Below are positions 11,319-20,880 of a DNA stretch of 64,000 nucleotides, in pieces; position 1 is the stretch's first letter; each line of letters opens with the position of its first letter. The position numbers were made by a program, and so were the translations under genes. Under the pieces are notes generated by a model. That model had not been told where the DNA came from, did no database searches, and worked only from the letters and a program-made list of their open reading frames with translations. Source of the stretch: Ophioceras dolichostomum (taxonomy: Eukaryota > Ascomycota > Sordariomycetes > Magnaporthales > Ophioceraceae); contig PYST01000070.1 in assembly GCA_003049485.1 (NCBI GenBank), positions 62,001-126,000 of the forward strand. The letters are read 5' to 3'.

Positions 11319-11586
11319 AGGAGACCGAGACGGAACGAAGATGCGAGGCGCGAGAAGAGAGGAGAACCCGAGCCGGCATTTTGGCCGGGAGAGACCAGGA
11401 CTCGGTGGGCTGTCATTTGTGTACATCTATCTGTATTCTTCTTTGGTGGCGGCCCAAAAAGAGATCTTGTCCATATTCTGTGCCAGTTTTATACAGGCCC
11501 ATGTGCATGCTGCAGACCGCATAGTAGACGTGTCCCTAATTATCCCCTGGCCTCGTTCGTACCGCCATTCTAGACGCATTTCTCCT

Positions 11587-12840
11587 TTATTTCTTCTTCC
11601 CCAGCACCTCCTGAACAGCCTTCAGCACCTGCCCATGCACGGCCGCAGGAGCGGCAACGACGCCCTTGTTGCTCGCCAGCGTCCTCCCGATGCTGAAGTC
11701 CAGCCGGCTGCCCTGCGTGTCCGTGACCTGCCCGCCCGCCTCACGCACGATGAGGTCGCCCGCGGCGTGGTCCCAGATCTTCTCCTGGTAGGTCGCGCTG
11801 GTGGGCAGGCGCAGGTAGATGTCGCCGGCCCCGCGCGCGATGGAGCCGTACTTGGCCTGGGAGTCCATCCGCACGCTCGGGTTCGTGATGCCCAGCCTGG
11901 CCGCGATCTCGGCGGCCTCGCCCTGCGACGAGTGGCCGGCCTCGACGCTCTCGCAGAAGGTCGCGCTCGACATGTCCTCCGTCAGGGGTTTCATCGATAT
12001 GGGCTTGGGCGGCGAGGCCAGCGCGCCCGTGGTGAGGGGCCTGCTCGTGGCGCCCTGGCCGAGCACGGCGGAGAAGACCACGCCCCGGCCTTCGGATTCG
12101 GCCGTCTGGTTGGCGCCGAGGTCGGCCGTCAGCGGCGCGGAGTCGTCGACGGGCAGGTTGGGGCAGCCGAGCACGCCGACCTTGACGTCGCCGTCCACCA
12201 TCAGCGCCAGGCAGACCGCGTACTGCCCTCCCCTCAGGAAGCCCTTGGTGCCGTCGATGGGGTCGATGGTCCATATCCTGCCCTTCGCGCCGCCCTTGCT
12301 GTTGCCCAGGTCGATCAGGTCCAGCATCGAGTCGGCGTTCTTGATATGTCCGCCGAGGAGCTGTTCGGCCGCAGGGTCGTCTAGCTTAGTGCCTTTGACT
12401 ATCTCCCAGATGCTCTCCTTCAGCTGGCCATCCTCGCGGAGCCTGTCGGCGTCCTCCTCGGCGACGATCTCATCCTCGGGGAAGCTGGCCTTCAATGCAC
12501 TGATGATCAGCGCCTGGGCGCCGAAGTCGCCGATGGTGACGGGGGACTTGTCGTCTTTGGAGACGGTGCCCTTGGCCTTCTCGTTGAAGACTCGCTTGGT
12601 GAGGATGGCGGCCCTCTGGACGGCCAGCTGGGCTACCTCAAGTTCCTTGGCATACGCTGTCATCTTGGCAGGTGTTGGTCTGGCGTGGAAGGGTCGGAGC
12701 TGCTGGGCTAGGATAGAGAGACGGGGCGAGGCTCGGGACAAAAAGAGAGCCAGTGTCAGAGCCACAATGCTACCTATAAATAGGGATTTGGAGAGAAAGC
12801 GACTGGGTTCTTGACGATGATGTACAGCTTGCTTTTGCAT
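11587..12840 (-). CDS. met22: 3'(2'),5'-bisphosphate nucleotidase (Met22/Hal2 family)
   Basis: Single exon, 417 aa. Hydrolyses 3'-phosphoadenosine 5'-phosphate to AMP in sulfate assimilation and relieves inhibition of RNA exonucleases; the yeast enzyme is the salt-toxicity target. The lithium-sensitive, Mg-dependent phosphatase motifs are all present: EED (128-130), DPIDGT (193-198) and WDHAAG (356-361). The catalytic body starts at the internal Met60 (codon at 12663), the usual start of the yeast-type enzyme. Upstream of it lies a 59-residue extension with a hydrophobic stretch (about 18-35, LSKSLFIGSIVALTLALFLS) flanked by basic residues, resembling a membrane anchor or a mitochondrial presequence. 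Two starts, giving anchored and soluble forms, are possible. Gene identity is secure; the true start is not. Confidence 0.9.
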   Translation of the reverse strand: MQKQAVHHRQEPSRFLSKSLFIGSIVALTLALFLSRASPRLSILAQQLRPFHARPTPAKMTAYAKELEVAQLAVQRAAILTKRVFNEKAKGTVSKDDKSPVTIGDFGAQALIISALKASFPEDEIVAEEDADRLREDGQLKESIWEIVKGTKLDDPAAEQLLGGHIKNADSMLDLIDLGNSKGGAKGRIWTIDPIDGTKGFLRGGQYAVCLALMVDGDVKVGVLGCPNLPVDDSAPLTADLGANQTAESEGRGVVFSAVLGQGATSRPLTTGALASPPKPISMKPLTEDMSSATFCESVEAGHSSQGEAAEIAARLGITNPSVRMDSQAKYGSIARGAGDIYLRLPTSATYQEKIWDHAAGDLIVREAGGQVTDTQGSRLDFSIGRTLASNKGVVAAPAAVHGQVLKAVQEVLGKKK

Positions 12841-12868
12841 AGAGACAGAAGGATGCTAACCGAAAGGG

Positions 12869-12884
12869 CCACTTTATAGTGGCA
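12869..12884 (-). promoter_or_regulatory. TATA-like inverted repeat just upstream of met22
   Basis: GCCACTTTATAGTGGC, a perfect inverted repeat with 6-bp arms around TTAT. On the coding strand it reads CTATAAAG about 30-40 bp upstream of the first ATG. If it is the core TATA element, transcripts would start close to or past the first ATG, favouring the internal start at 12663. Inference only. Confidence 0.3.
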
Positions 12885-13517
12885 CGGGTTTGAAAAAGAA
12901 AAAAGAAAGAAAAGAAAACCGCTCAGGTACTCAACTTGAACTCCTCTCCCGGCTTCTCAGTCTTTTTAACCAAAGTGTCTCGTAATAGAACGCCCCATTG
13001 TCCAGTGCCAGTCTTCACAATTCCGGCAACGTGCTGAACGGAAACCCACCCCGCTGAACCCCGCCAAACGTTGTCCTCCGGATAGCGGCGTGGGGCGTGC
13101 AAAGAATGTCCGGAACAGGTGGGTCCAGGGTGTCTGGGTAGCACCTGAGCATCTCCAGATGGGTGTCGCTGACAGGCAGCCGGAGCTAGGAGACCCGTTG
13201 TATCTGCTGTGGCAACCAACCAAGCACTCCATCACTTCTTTGTTAGCGCGTGTGCCCTCGTGCTCAACAAGTGAAGCTATCTCCCTTAACACGCGACTGG
13301 ACCATTCCTAGCCCAAGAAACTCCGGTAATTGTTAGCAATTGGGTCGACTACCCCTGATTATCTGGCAACTTACCTGGCAGGCTTTGTCCTGCAGCAAAG
13401 AGGCGCTAAATCGTTGTGCCGCTAGCCAGCCAGGCACGAGAACGGACGGCGGCGGGTAATAAAAAGAGCACAACATCAGCCCAACCGAAAGTTTCAAAGC
13501 ATCAATCGACAGCAAGG
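12885..13517. other. Divergent spacer between met22 and the C3HC gene
   Basis: About 0.63 kb serving as the promoter region for both flanking genes. On the minus strand the stretch around 12923-13290 is open in two frames with somewhat protein-like composition (VEHEGTRANKEVMECLVGC in one, RYPEDNVWRGSAGWVSVQHV in another), but no ATG, splice model or domain ties them together. A small or decayed gene cannot be excluded. Confidence 0.3.
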
Positions 13518-15340
13518 ATGAATGCCACCAAGCGGAAATTCAACGCCCTCCTTAATGGGTTCGGCGCCAGATCTTCGCCCTCTGTTTCATCCCAATCAGA
13601 GAGTACTTTAAACGGATCTGCTCCCTCTCCCGCGTTTGGCTCTTCAGGACAAATCTCGGCCGCCTCCCAGAACTCGTCGTCCACGATGCCGTTTCTCGCG
13701 ACAGCCTCCTCGATCACGAGCGACATCCTCAAGCGGCGGAGGACGGGTGCTGCTCCGAGCACTGCTCCCACCCAGGATGACTCCTCCTCCTCGATACCGG
13801 CTTCGACGACGACCGGTAACGGAGCCTCGGCCTGGTCGACCGTCCGTCTGAGGAAAACAGGCGCCACGGCGACGCAGGACAAGACCAGCTTGACCACTCC
13901 GCGTTACTGCCCTGGGGACCGCGACCAGCTGATCAAACGGCTGGCGACCTTCCAGGAGATCACGGACTGGACGCCCAAGCCGGACAGGGTGAACGAAATC
14001 GAGTGGGCTAAACGAGGCTGGATCTGCCAGGGCAAGGAGCGAGTGCGATGTACGCTCTGCAACAAAGAGCTCGTCGTCAAGCTGAACCGCAAGGAGGTGG
14101 ACGGGAAAGAGGTACCCGTGCTGATAGCCTCCGAGATCGAGGAAGCCTTGGTCGATAAATACGTTGAGCTCATGGTCACGTCCCATCAGGAGGACTGTCT
14201 GTGGCGGAAGTGTGCGAGCGATGGTATGATAGTATCCTGGCATCCTCCTGTCTCGAGCAATCCTCAAGTAGAGGCAGTTATTAACTAACACACACGATCT
14301 CTTACGACACAGATCACCTTATCCGTCTGGCTCTCGCCCAACCTCAAGTAGCCATTGAAGGACTTCGAAAACGGTACGACGAGCTCTGTCAGAGGAAGGA
14401 CTTCCTGCCCTACGAATTCAACCTACGTCTGCCGCCATCCCTCGATCTCGACGAGATACTACGTAGCCTCCCCCCGAACTTCTTCGCGAAAGAGCCCGAT
14501 TTACCACAGGATGGCACAAACCCTCCTCCGAAAATCAACCGCGCGGCCTTCGCACTCGCCCTACTGGGCTGGCAGGGACTGCAGAACCCCAAGATCGGAG
14601 CCGTGCCCAATTCGGCATCCTGCCACTCTTGCCTCCGCCGGCTGGGGCTGTGGATGTTCAAGAGCAAAGAGGTCGACCCGGAGACGAACGAGGTCCTCGT
14701 GCCCGCCATGATGGACCACCTCGACCCCCTCCGCGAGCACCGCTTCTTCTGCCCCTGGAAGAACGGCGACGTGCAACGCAACCCCGGCGGCGGCGGAACG
14801 CCTACTAAGCATTCCGGCAGCAAAGCCGCCACCACCACCAACCCGGCCGGCTGGGAGGTTTTGGCGCAATGCATCCGCAACGACGCCATCGTCCGCCGCC
14901 GTACCGCCGCGCCGACCGGCGTCTCCAGCCGGCTCTTCGGCCACCACAAGGGCTCCAAGAGCGTAGGCGGCCAGCCAGGCGCCGCCGCGGCGTCGGGTAT
15001 CTCCAAAACGACCCCCACGACGCCCGTACGGCCTACGACGAGCGCGGGTGGTGGTGGTGGTGGTGGGCCCCTGCTGCTGGGGCCGGACCTCGTGATGGAC
15101 GACGCGGACGAGGAGGACGAGGCGACGCGCAACGCCAAGGACAAGGAGCGGTGGGCGCGTCTTCGTCGGGTCAAGAGCCTATTCGACACTAAGGGAACCA
15201 AGAAGCTTCGACGCGGCACCACGAGCACCAGCAGGCCCGGGACAGGCCATTCGTCGTCGGTTGCGACGCTGGTGGCGTCGTCTCAACAACAGCAGCATCA
15301 ACAGCAGCGGCAGCAGCAGCAGCAGTCGAAGGATAATTAG
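13518..15340 (+). CDS. C3HC zinc-finger (NIPA/Rsm1-type) protein
   Basis: Model: exons 13518-14223 and 14313-15340, 577 aa, GT-AG intron of 89 nt. After a Ser/Thr-rich N terminus comes the C3HC zinc finger: WSTVRLRKTG, CPGDRDQL, ERVRCTLCNKEL (Cys about 178 and 181), then the distal HQEDCLWRKC (about 223-231). The Rsm1-like second half follows, with KINRAAFALALLGWQG, SASCHSCLRRLGLWMF and HRFFCPWKN. Animal NIPA is an F-box-linked nuclear protein; yeast Rsm1 affects mRNA export. The C terminus has poly-Gly, an acidic stretch and Gln repeats. Odd point: after the TAG at 15338 the same frame stays open for 64 more codons of clearly coding, acidic sequence up to a TGA at 15533-15535. The real C terminus is therefore probably longer, through an intron whose acceptor is that TAG. 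Confidence 0.85.
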
Positions 15341-15535
15341 GGAGCCACCCTCCAACGGCGGAGACGGGAATGGGAACGGACTTTTTCTGCTGATGATGAT
15401 GATAGTTCTGACGACGACGTCGAGGTGGTGGATGGACGCGCTTCCCTGCGTAATTTCATGTACGACTACGACTACGACGCCGACGTGGAGGACTTGGCTG
15501 AAGCGTTCGAGCGTCGTTTGATATACATCTTTTGA
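15341..15535 (+). CDS. Probable C-terminal extension exon of the C3HC protein
   Basis: In frame with the preceding gene directly after its TAG. It encodes an Arg/Glu start (RRRREWERTF), an Asp-rich run (SADDDDSSDDDVEVVDG), then RNFMYDYDYDADVEDLAEAF and ends RRLIYIF before TGA. Composition and codon use are those of a real exon, and no ATG opens it early. The simplest model is a phase-0 intron beginning at a GTG near 15269-15271 and ending ATTAG at 15340, removing the Gln-repeat segment. Stop readthrough is the alternative. Confidence 0.5.
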   Translation, partial: GATLQRRRREWERTFSADDDDSSDDDVEVVDGRASLRNFMYDYDYDADVEDLAEAFERRLIYIF

Positions 15536-16133
15536 CGGGGAGGAGAAGGCGGAAGCGTTAGCGGCCGATGTGGTAATAATTATTTTTATATATGGTCCAG
15601 CTTAGCAGCGAATATCGGGAGAGGCGTTTTGCGTACGTACTAGGTACCTGGTAGGCAGCGTTTGGCTTAGGAGTTGCCGTATTCAAGGGGCCGTAAAAAT
15701 AATATGTACTATTAGCCTTATCTATCGGTTTGGAGTGGGCGTCTGCTCCGTAGCGTGCCATTCAAAATATCTGTGTGAATTTTGCCGCCTGACCCAGCAC
15801 CGATGAAACAAACCTCCTTGAACATGAGCTCGTCCTAGCACGGGATACCAACCGCAAAAAACTCAGCAAGTCGAAGAACACTGGCCAACCTCTATTTTAT
15901 ATCTAGAAGCCCAACTGAGTTTGGATCGAGGCATGAGCTATCCTACTCCGACGCCCGACAGATCGGAAGCCGGCTTGGTGGGGCCGGTCCGCCGAATTTT
16001 GGCACGGCACCCCGCCTTGTGTGGAGATCTAGCCGAATAACCTCGCCCATCACAAGGCGCGCCATGGCAAACGGCGAGACTGTTCGATTCCTCAAAACAA
16101 TCCCAGTCTGACCTCCTCCCAACAGTCACCCGA
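15536..16133. other. Intergenic spacer
   Basis: About 0.6 kb; AT-rich at 15570-15780. 3' end of the C3HC gene and promoter of the SET gene. No further feature seen. Confidence 0.45.
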
Positions 16134-17075
16134 ATGGAGTCCAACCCAGTCGAAAGCGGAGGAAGCGGCGGCGGCGGCGGCCCACTACCCAAAAACTGGC
16201 CCGCCGACGTCCCCTTCCTCCGCGCACCTCACTACTCGCCAGCTCTAACCTCCACGCATCTCTCCGCTATCCGGATCCCTCCTCTAGCCTCAAACCCCAA
16301 ACCCAATGCCTCCCCATCCCAAACCCAACTTCCCACCACCACCGCCACCCCAATAATCCCCCGCAACTTCCCCCGCGGCCCCAACCCCTCCGTCGAGATC
16401 CGCCTCATCACAGACCCGTCCCACCCAGCATTCGGCCAGGCCGGGCTGTTCGCCACGACGCGTCTCGAGCCCGGCACGCTCATCCTGCCTTATCTCGGCG
16501 AGCTGCACCCGGGAGGAGGAGCAAGAGCGGCGGCGGGTACTACTATCAGCGGAGAAGAAGACGAGGATGGTGGTGGTGGTGGTAAAGAAGAAAAATCAGA
16601 CTACGACCTCTGGCTGTCCCGCGACGCGGACGTCGCCGTCGACGCGGCGCGCATGGGGAACGAGGCGCGGTTCGTCAACGACTACAGGGGCGTCCCTGGG
16701 AAGATGCGCGCGAATGCGGAGTTTCGCGATGTTTGGGATTGCAGGTGGCGGCATTATCTGCCTGATCAGAATCACCCAGATTCTCGTTCGGCGGGGCCGA
16801 CGGCGGAGGCTGGGTCGGAGACCAGCACGAGGACGCAGCAGCTACCGCCTGGACGGAAAGGAGGGAGGAGAACGGGCACTGGGGAGTGGGGGATGGCGGT
16901 GTTCGTGATGCCTGTCGGGAAGAAGGCGCTAGCGAAGAGCGGCGGGAGGCCAGTTGGTGGCATAGAAGAGGGTGAGGAGATTTTGGTTAGTTATGGGAAG
17001 GGGTTCTGGGAGAAGGGGAGAGCAGAGGAGGAGCAGGAGAATCAGGTGTCGGAACAGGAACGGGAAGGGGGCTGA
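16134..17075 (+). CDS. SET-domain protein
   Basis: Single exon, 313 aa, starting at the first ATG. SET hallmarks are in order: HPAFGQAGLFATTRLEPGTL and ILPYLGE (about 95-124), the NDYRG version of the substrate and cofactor region (DADVAVDAARMGNEARFVND, about 164-183), and EEILVSYGKGFW (about 285-296) for the closing Tyr strand. No pre-SET or post-SET zinc clusters are visible. Low-complexity insertions (Gly/Ala/Glu near 125-150) split the domain. This architecture is common in small fungal SET proteins. Methyltransferase activity on a protein Lys is the family role; the substrate is unknown and the short catalytic motif makes activity uncertain. The last 20 residues are Glu/Gln-rich. Confidence 0.78.
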   Translation: MESNPVESGGSGGGGGPLPKNWPADVPFLRAPHYSPALTSTHLSAIRIPPLASNPKPNASPSQTQLPTTTATPIIPRNFPRGPNPSVEIRLITDPSHPAFGQAGLFATTRLEPGTLILPYLGELHPGGGARAAAGTTISGEEDEDGGGGGKEEKSDYDLWLSRDADVAVDAARMGNEARFVNDYRGVPGKMRANAEFRDVWDCRWRHYLPDQNHPDSRSAGPTAEAGSETSTRTQQLPPGRKGGRRTGTGEWGMAVFVMPVGKKALAKSGGRPVGGIEEGEEILVSYGKGFWEKGRAEEEQENQVSEQEREGG

Positions 17076-18652
17076 GGAGAGGGCAAGCTCAAGGACAGGC
17101 GAGGATGATGCAACTGCTGGTGCTCCTCATGGCTGACTGCTAGGTCTAGCGACGAGGTAGGCTCCAACGCCTCGTCAATGGATTGATAGTCGGAGGATAG
17201 AAGGGGGAGGGGGAATGTCCGACCTTTCACGCAAAGGTGATCCCTCTTTTGCTTCCGATGCCAGAGATGCCATTCCCGTCTCATCCTCCATCTATCAATC
17301 CACATGACAAGCCGCTGCATCCTAGGGTCTCGATTCCTTCTACCTGCTGACAGCGCTGCTTCCTATATCGAGGAAATCCACTTGGGGTAGGAATCGAGTG
17401 GCCCGGCAAGCGCCCACCACGACGGTAACCATCCACAACTGGAATAAGCAGCTGGCTTGGTCTGTAGGACAAGTCGAGAAGAGCAAACCGGGATTCAACG
17501 AAGATTAGGGACACCCTCCCGGATGATCCTCCGCCATGGCACACTCACAAGTAGCTAGCTTGCCTAGTAGCCCAGGGCCTCTTTGCCGGCCATATCTACA
17601 GGCGTCAAAGAACCCCTGAGCTACCAAGCCAGCTAGCTTCCTGTGTATATGCCATGGAAGAAGACCATCCGAGAGCTTGTTCCTGATTCTTGTTGTATCC
17701 TAGATAGATTTCCTTTCGTCGCAAACGAAAACGCCGTGGCTGCCGATGATCGCCAGCATCACCCACATCCGCTCGTTCCCCTGTGACGATCCAAGGATGA
17801 CAGATTATGCAGGGTCGAAATAGCGAGATAGCCTGTATTTCTGTGCGGGTGGCGATTCGGCACAGTCACTGATGTAGTGCAGTTATAATTTGAAATGGCT
17901 TGTAAAGTCGATAGTGGACGAGATATCTCTACCTCAGACAACCACCTCACATATAGCCCATCCAAACTACAACTGCAATATCAATGACTATGCTAATTCC
18001 CTTTGCAACACAGAAATGCGGGTTATCATCACTCTCCAAGTGCGTCGAGCGGGGGGGGCCGAATGGTGTTCACGTGGCCGTGGTGGGTGGTGATGCTGGT
18101 CTTGGTGTTGAGTGGTGGTGATGAGTGTGGCCCCATATGCAGAGGCGGCTCGGCGAAGCGAACGTCTTGCAGGACGCGGACGCACCCTCCTAGACTCCCT
18201 CGAAAGGGAAAGTCTGAGCGCAGGAAGCAGGAGGGCACCTCAGATACCAGCGCTGTGGCCTCAAGAGCATCCCGTCCATGAGGTCATAGCGTGTCCCTTC
18301 ACGTTAGCCTGTGCCGTCCCACGCTTTGCCTTCTCCGATGCCGCCTCTCGGGTTGAGGGAAGAGAGGGGTTGGGAAGGTGGTTTGGTTTCCGAGTAGAAG
18401 TCTAGCTCCCAACAGCGCTGGGAACCGTTCATTTAATACACATCGAGGTCTACGCCTCCACGAGTTAATGATAGACTTGCGCGGAAACAAATAGTTACTT
18501 AGGTAGTAAACAAATGCCACTATCCGCTCGCTTTCATGATCCACTGGTATCTTAGTGAAGAAAGTAACATGCAATTTAGCTAACAGGAAGGGAGGTCCTG
18601 CTGAGAAAATGTCCCCAACGACAATTCGATATCAACAGCCTCCCAGATCTAG
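17076..18652. other. Gene-free spacer
   Basis: About 1.6 kb between the ends of two convergent genes (SET, plus; receptor, minus). Open frames on both strands are short and without domains. No RNA gene or repeat recognised apart from short TTAGGTAG-type strings near 18498. Confidence 0.45.
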
Positions 18653-20880
18653 TCAACTGGTAGTCGCGAACCTCCCACCCAGCTCAGGCCGAACGCCGGT
18701 ACCAGGGATGTACTCCTCCGCGTAGAACGCGAATCCTCTCGTGACGTGCACCTGAGGAGGAGGCGGCGGCGGCGGCGGCGGCTGTAGGACGAAAGGCCTA
18801 TCGCCGAACGACGACGACTTATGCAGCTGCATCTGCCCATGTCCACCCAGACGACCCGAGGCTAGCGACGCCGACGCCGACGCTGACGTCATCATCACCG
18901 CAATGCCCGGCGGAGGTTGCACCACCACAGGCGACCGCTCTGCGTCAATGTTGTAGACATCTCCTTCTTCATCGTAGTTGTGGTAGGCCATCATCGTCCT
19001 CGTGACGGGGCTTCTTCTGCCCCTAGGCGGCGGTGCCAGTTGTATCGCCAACCCTACTCCTCCTCCTCCGCTTCCCCCTCCTCCTCCCTGGAAGGCAGCA
19101 GCGGCGGCATGGTGGTGCGACGCCGGCGGCGGATGCAGCGACGTGTTGATGCTGCCGCCCGGCGTGACGACGGACGCGGCCCTCGAGCGACTCAGGCTCC
19201 GGCGCTCCGCGGCGACAGCGCCTGCGGCTGCTACTGTGGCGGCGGCGGCGACGCCGTTGTCGCTGTGACTGCCGCGCATGTAGCTCGCGCGGTTCATGGC
19301 CTTGCGCGTCGAGTCCAGCCCCAGAATCTCCTCGGACTGGTCGCCGCTGTCGTCGACCACTTGGGCCTGCAGGACGCGCACGCCTTGGTCTGCTCCCCAT
19401 CCTCCGAACAAAGGCCAGCCACGGCCGCGATCGGGAGACGCGGGCGACACGTCGTCCTTCGGTGGCGGCGGTGGCGGCTGCTGCTCTCTCTGGTTCTGAT
19501 TCTGGTTCTGGCTCTGATTCCGCTCCTTGGTGCTGCTGCGATGCCGGCCGAAGCCGCGAAGGGTGTCGCGCCTGAACGGGTGGCGTGTGTTCGTGAACGC
19601 AGGCGAGCGGTAGAACTGCTGAACTTGCTGTTGTTGGCGCTGTTCGGCGTCTACGCGCGATGAGGGCGCGCGCGAAGATGGAGCGGCAGAGGACGGTGGC
19701 CCGCTGCTGCCGTCCACTTGTTTCTCGTAGCTCAGCGTGCAGAACCACCTCGGCAGGACGCGCTCGGCGAGCGGGTGCAGGAGTGGCACGCACGAGCAGA
19801 AGAGGGCGACGGAGAGCTCGGCCATCATCAGGGCGGCGCGGTCGGCGTTCTCCCAGGTGAAGTCCGGGCCGAGGTCGACGAATCTGATGCGGACAAACTG
19901 GAGGACCACGACGCTGTAGATATTGTAAGAAGGGGAGATTGTTAGCAATTCAATGTCGTTGCGTTGGTCAGAGCCCAGATGGGTGCAAAACCACCAGCAC
20001 TTACAAGAGACCGAGAGTGTAGACCAACGCCAGCACCACCGCCTCAGGCCGCCCGAGCACGAAATCGCGCATGAACAAGGCCGGCATGAAGAAGACGACA
20101 GACGCGGTGAGGATGTCACCCGCGATGTAGATGTACCGGAAGGGGCTGTCCGGTATGCAGGCCGACGGCCTGGACTGCTCCCAGAAGCCATCGATGGGCG
20201 AGCACACGAAGAGGCTGATCCAGAACTCGGACAGGCTCCACAGGGCCACCACCAGCGAGACTGCGAGGAACCTGCGGTGCTGTGTCCATCCTTTCCCTAG
20301 CATCCTGAGATGCTGTAGGATGATGGTCACCTTCACCGCGAAGAGGCCCAGGGCGTAGAGGACGAGCGAGACGAAGTATGCCTGTTATTGAAGAGGATGA
20401 GCGTCAGTAGGGGGTTAGAGGGCATTCTGGAGGGCATAACTTTGCCGGCGGTATATAAAAGAGTAGGAGCATAGCATAGCCGGAGTTTACCCTGAGGTAT
20501 AGCCGTCTTTCTTCTTCGGAGAGGGTCCAGACATGTGTCCCAAGTCCGAACTGCGCCACTTTACAGATAGATAGGAACAATGAGGTTAGCGAAAGTTTGT
20601 TAGACTGTGCATTCATCATGATCATCCGGAATGACTCACTGAAGCAAATAGCAACTCCCGTTCCGAGGATCGTGAGGTACGAGAAGACGGCGAAGTAGTC
20701 GTCCACCCACAGCCGCCTCTTGCCCAGGAATCTCCTTGTGAAAACCCGGAGTCCGACAGCTGTGGCGGAGAGCAGGAGGGTGAAGATGACGGCTCCTAAG
20801 GGCGCCGATACGGTGGACTCGCCATCCAGGCCTGAGTGCTGCTCCGCCAGTGGCGTTGGCAGCAGGCTCGTCGAGTTCAT
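18653..20880 (-). CDS. Pth11-like seven-helix integral membrane protein (rhodopsin-like fungal domain)
   Basis: Model: exons 20880-20640, 20558-20491, 20381-20005 and 19913-18653; 1947 nt, 648 aa, phases consistent. Seven hydrophobic segments: APLGAVIFTLLLSATAVGLR, then DDYFAVFSYLTILGTGVAIC, AYFVSLVLYALGLFAVKVTI, AVSLVVALWSLSEFWISLFV, GDILTASVVFFMPALFM, AVVLALVYTLGLFVVVLQF and MMAELSVALFCSCVPLLHPL. The LWVDDYF motif after helix 1 is typical of the Pth11-like or rhodopsin-domain family of fungal membrane proteins, which includes pathogenicity-linked sensors. No CFEM domain precedes it. The cytoplasmic tail of almost 400 residues is disordered and rich in Gln, Gly, Ala and Pro. Ligand unknown; called a candidate GPCR only by family. 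Confidence 0.83.

Noticed and set aside
11341..12384. Plus-strand open frame of about 350 codons
   Set aside because: Antisense shadow of met22; begins in the uL6 3' region.
12923..13292. Possible small gene on the minus strand
   Set aside because: Protein-like in two frames but no ATG, splice model or family could be found.
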